A DNA stretch of 56,470 bases from Pseudomonadota bacterium. Lineage in GTDB: Bacteria; Pseudomonadota; Gammaproteobacteria; Acidiferrobacterales; UBA6901. The number at the start of each line of letters is the position of its first letter. The first letter of the stretch is position 1. Of this stretch, positions 54,410-56,470 are shown piece by piece. Under the pieces are notes generated by a model. The model did not search any database, was not told the origin of the DNA, and saw nothing but the letters and a program-made list of their open reading frames with translations. The stretch lies in NCBI GenBank assembly GCA_021790335.1, contig JAJYEE010000018.1, positions 1 through 56,470 on the forward strand, read 5' to 3'. A program made the translations under genes and the position numbers.

Positions 54410-56470
54410 TTACGCGTTAAGAGGCGCGACTTTTGTTTCCCGCCGCGCCTCGTACATATAGTATACGAGAGGAATGACGAACAGTGTCAACACCGTCGAT
54501 GCAAAGGTGCCGGAAATAAGCGATATGGCCAGACCGCCGAAGACCGGATCGGTCACCATGGCTGCCGTGCCCAGAATAATCGCGAGCGCGGTCAGCAAAA
54601 TCGGCCGCATCCGGGTTATGCCTGCTTGAAGCACGGCTTCGCGCAGGCCATGTCCGGCACGGCGGAAGTCCAGGATGAAATCGATAAGCAGCAGCGAATT
54701 GCGCACGACGATGCCGGCAAGCGCGATTACCCCGATCATGGATGTGGCGGTGAAATAATAGTGCCCTTCGATCAGGTCCATGATTGCATGCCCGGGAAAC
54801 ACGCCGATTATGGTCAGCGGAATGGCGCCCATGACAATGAGCGGTGTCGTAAATGACCGGTAGTAGGCGACCAGAATTACATAAATAAGCACGATCGCCA
54901 CTGCAAATGCCCGGCCCAAATCACGGAACACGTCCAGCGTAAGGCGCATCTCTCCGCCCCAGCGAAGACCATAAGAGGTTGTTGCAGGGTAGGACATGAA
55001 GTCCTGTTTGAGCCTCACACCATCGGGAAGCGGGTGCGTGCGCAGGTACTGCCACATGTGCAGAACTGCGTACACCGGACTGCCGGTCCCCATTTCACCG
55101 GTTACATATACGACCGGTCGCTGATCCTGAAACAGGATCGGCTTGGGCGCCTGTACCGGCTTGATCTGCGCGATACTCCCGAGAGAAATCTCGTTGCCCG
55201 CCGGATTGGTAAAAAATATATTGTGCAGGTCGGAGGGCAAGACCCGGTTCGGGACCGGAATCTGGAAATGAATGAGAACCGGCTCCTTTTCCCTCGCGAT
55301 ATGAACCGCCCCGGCGTCATAGCCGCCGAGAAATGCCTGCAGTGTCTGTGCGACCTCCACCGGCAAAATCCCCGCAAGCGCTGCCCTCCTGCGATCGACC
55401 ACAATGCGGTACTGGGTTGTGTCGGCAGTGGTGCTGTCGTCGATATCGACGACATCCTTGGTTTTGGCAAAAACGTCATAGCGCAACTCCTTGGCTATTT
55501 GGCGCAGTTTGCGGTAGTTTGGCCCGTACAGTTCAGCCAGTACCGTCGCACGCACCGGCGGACCGGGTGGCTCCTCAACCAGCTTGATGTTGGCTCCGGT
55601 CCTTGTTTCGAGCCTGGCGATTGCAGGCCGAAGGGAGCGTACGATCTTGATCGAGGATTCGCTGCGGTGACGTTTGTCCTTCAGGTTGACGCGCACCTCG
55701 GCATACTGCGGCCCCTTCTTGAGGCTCGAACCGCGCAGCAGGCCGTTGAAGTCGATGATGCCCGGCCTTCCTACCGTAGATTCGTAGTTTGTGACGTCCG
55801 GTACCTTACGCAGTATGTCACCGATCCTCCGTACTACACGATCGGTCTGTTCCAGTGCGGTGCCCGCCGGCATGTCCACTGTGATATTGAAGGTGTCGGC
55901 GTTGTTCTTGGGCAGCATCTTAAATTGCACCAGCTTGAACACCGGCATGGCCAGAACCAGTACCATGAGAAGCGTGATGCCCAGAAAAAACGCCAGACGC
56001 AGGCGGCGACTGCCGAGCAGCCTTCCCATTATCGATGCGTAACCGCGCTCCAGCCATCCCGGTGCGTGCTCCTCAATGTGCTGTCCGGGCGTGAGGTGCA
56101 GCCAGCGATATGCCGCCCAGGGCGCAACTGAGTAGGCAATGGCCAGCGACGTGATCATGGCAACGGGAACATTGAACGGAATGGGTGCCATGTACGGCCC
56201 CATCATGCCGTGGACCCAGAACATCGGAAGAAAGGCGACAATCACAGTGAAGGTTGCCAGATTGGTGGGGCGCCCGATCTCGTTGACGGCCCGCACTGCA
56301 CCCGAGAGGCGGTCGGCACCCTTCATGCTGTAGTGGCGGAATATGTTCTCGATGACTACGATCGAGTCGTCCACCATCAGGCCGAGCGAGAGTATCAGGG
56401 CAAACAGCGTGATACGGTTTATGCTCTGTCCGGCGACCATGCCGACTGCCAGGGTAATGAACAGGATAAG
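54410..56470 (-). CDS. RND efflux permease (AcrB-like), C-terminal part, runs off the window
   Basis: The frame is open through the right edge, so the N-terminus lies outside; 686 residues are visible here. It includes the RND signatures ALILSLGLMVDDSIVVIENI (the membrane Asp pair used for proton relay), transmembrane helices with GRPTNLATFTVIVAFLPMF, a periplasmic pore domain, and the C-terminal membrane block LAFAVAIVLIYVILVAYYRSF, GVIALAGIVVRNSLLLIDFI, RMRPILLTALAIILGTAAM and FVIPLVYYMYEARR. It exports drugs, lipids or metals in a complex with a periplasmic fusion protein and an outer-membrane channel, presumably encoded beyond the edge. Substrate is unknown. The end at 54410 lies 190 bp upstream of the radical SAM start. 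Confidence 0.9.
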   Translation of the reverse strand, partial: LILFITLAVGMVAGQSINRITLFALILSLGLMVDDSIVVIENIFRHYSMKGADRLSGAVRAVNEIGRPTNLATFTVIVAFLPMFWVHGMMGPYMAPIPFNVPVAMITSLAIAYSVAPWAAYRWLHLTPGQHIEEHAPGWLERGYASIMGRLLGSRRLRLAFFLGITLLMVLVLAMPVFKLVQFKMLPKNNADTFNITVDMPAGTALEQTDRVVRRIGDILRKVPDVTNYESTVGRPGIIDFNGLLRGSSLKKGPQYAEVRVNLKDKRHRSESSIKIVRSLRPAIARLETRTGANIKLVEEPPGPPVRATVLAELYGPNYRKLRQIAKELRYDVFAKTKDVVDIDDSTTADTTQYRIVVDRRRAALAGILPVEVAQTLQAFLGGYDAGAVHIAREKEPVLIHFQIPVPNRVLPSDLHNIFFTNPAGNEISLGSIAQIKPVQAPKPILFQDQRPVVYVTGEMGTGSPVYAVLHMWQYLRTHPLPDGVRLKQDFMSYPATTSYGLRWGGEMRLTLDVFRDLGRAFAVAIVLIYVILVAYYRSFTTPLIVMGAIPLTIIGVFPGHAIMDLIEGHYYFTATSMIGVIALAGIVVRNSLLLIDFILDFRRAGHGLREAVLQAGITRMRPILLTALAIILGTAAMVTDPVFGGLAISLISGTFASTVLTLFVIPLVYYMYEARRETKVAPLNA

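Overview
The window is a chromosomal stretch of a GC-rich gammaproteobacterium. The gene orders pilMNOPQ-aroK-aroB-(dgt)-gltB-gltD-hemE and ubiK/torF-like porin/glnK/amtB are gammaproteobacterial. Together with arginine-decarboxylase polyamine synthesis and a class I c-type cytochrome they suggest a relative of the Ectothiorhodospiraceae or Acidiferrobacter-like lineages. This placement is an inference from protein character and synteny, not a database result.

Layout. Positions 1-2900 are an accessory patch: a small XRE regulator behind a palindrome, a leftward pair made of a protein with a possible nuclease-like fold and a HEPN-domain protein with an intact R-x4-H motif, and an IS110 transposase stub. 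A GlxA/AraC-type regulator and GAPDH follow. Positions 5160-7002 are the eroded end of an integrated conjugative element: a VirD4/TraD-like C-terminal fragment, a tyrosine integrase, a tRNA-Arg(CCG) and a perfect 20-bp repeat in inverted orientation. After a cytochrome c5 gene with a clear terminator comes a group II (IIC-like) intron wreck (about 7811-11505). Its reverse transcriptase is split by a 2.24-kb serine-recombinase element with 16-bp perfect terminal inverted repeats. A second intron remnant follows (about 11530-12050).

Positions 12231-19500 hold the nitrogen module: ubiK facing away from a TorF-like porin, then 3 kb of mostly gene-free DNA with one HRI1-like unknown, then a BBP2/OmpL-like porin, glnK and amtB. 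A sigma-54 promoter with two NtrC-like sites 32 bp apart lies directly upstream of the porin-glnK-amtB genes. A third intron remnant lies just behind the amtB terminator.

The rest is mostly core genome: a YdgA-like protein, a CDGSH protein, speE/speA/speD (polyamines), a SPOR protein with argS, a degenerate nucleotide cyclase, a conserved unknown with mrcA, the type IV pilus assembly operon pilMNOPQ, shikimate genes aroK/aroB, a dGTPase-like HD hydrolase, glutamate synthase gltBD, hemE, a fructosamine kinase, priA, a HemN-like radical SAM protein and the 3' part of an RND efflux permease that runs off the right edge. GltBD, GlnK and AmtB link ammonium uptake, sensing and assimilation. The 604-bp gap upstream of priA carries DnaA-box-like sequences flanking an AT-rich stretch.

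Most interesting for follow-up: the HEPN/nuclease-like pair, the IR-flanked serine-recombinase element inside the intron RT, the post-terminator position of two intron remnants, the NtrC/sigma-54 region, and the DnaA-box region before priA.
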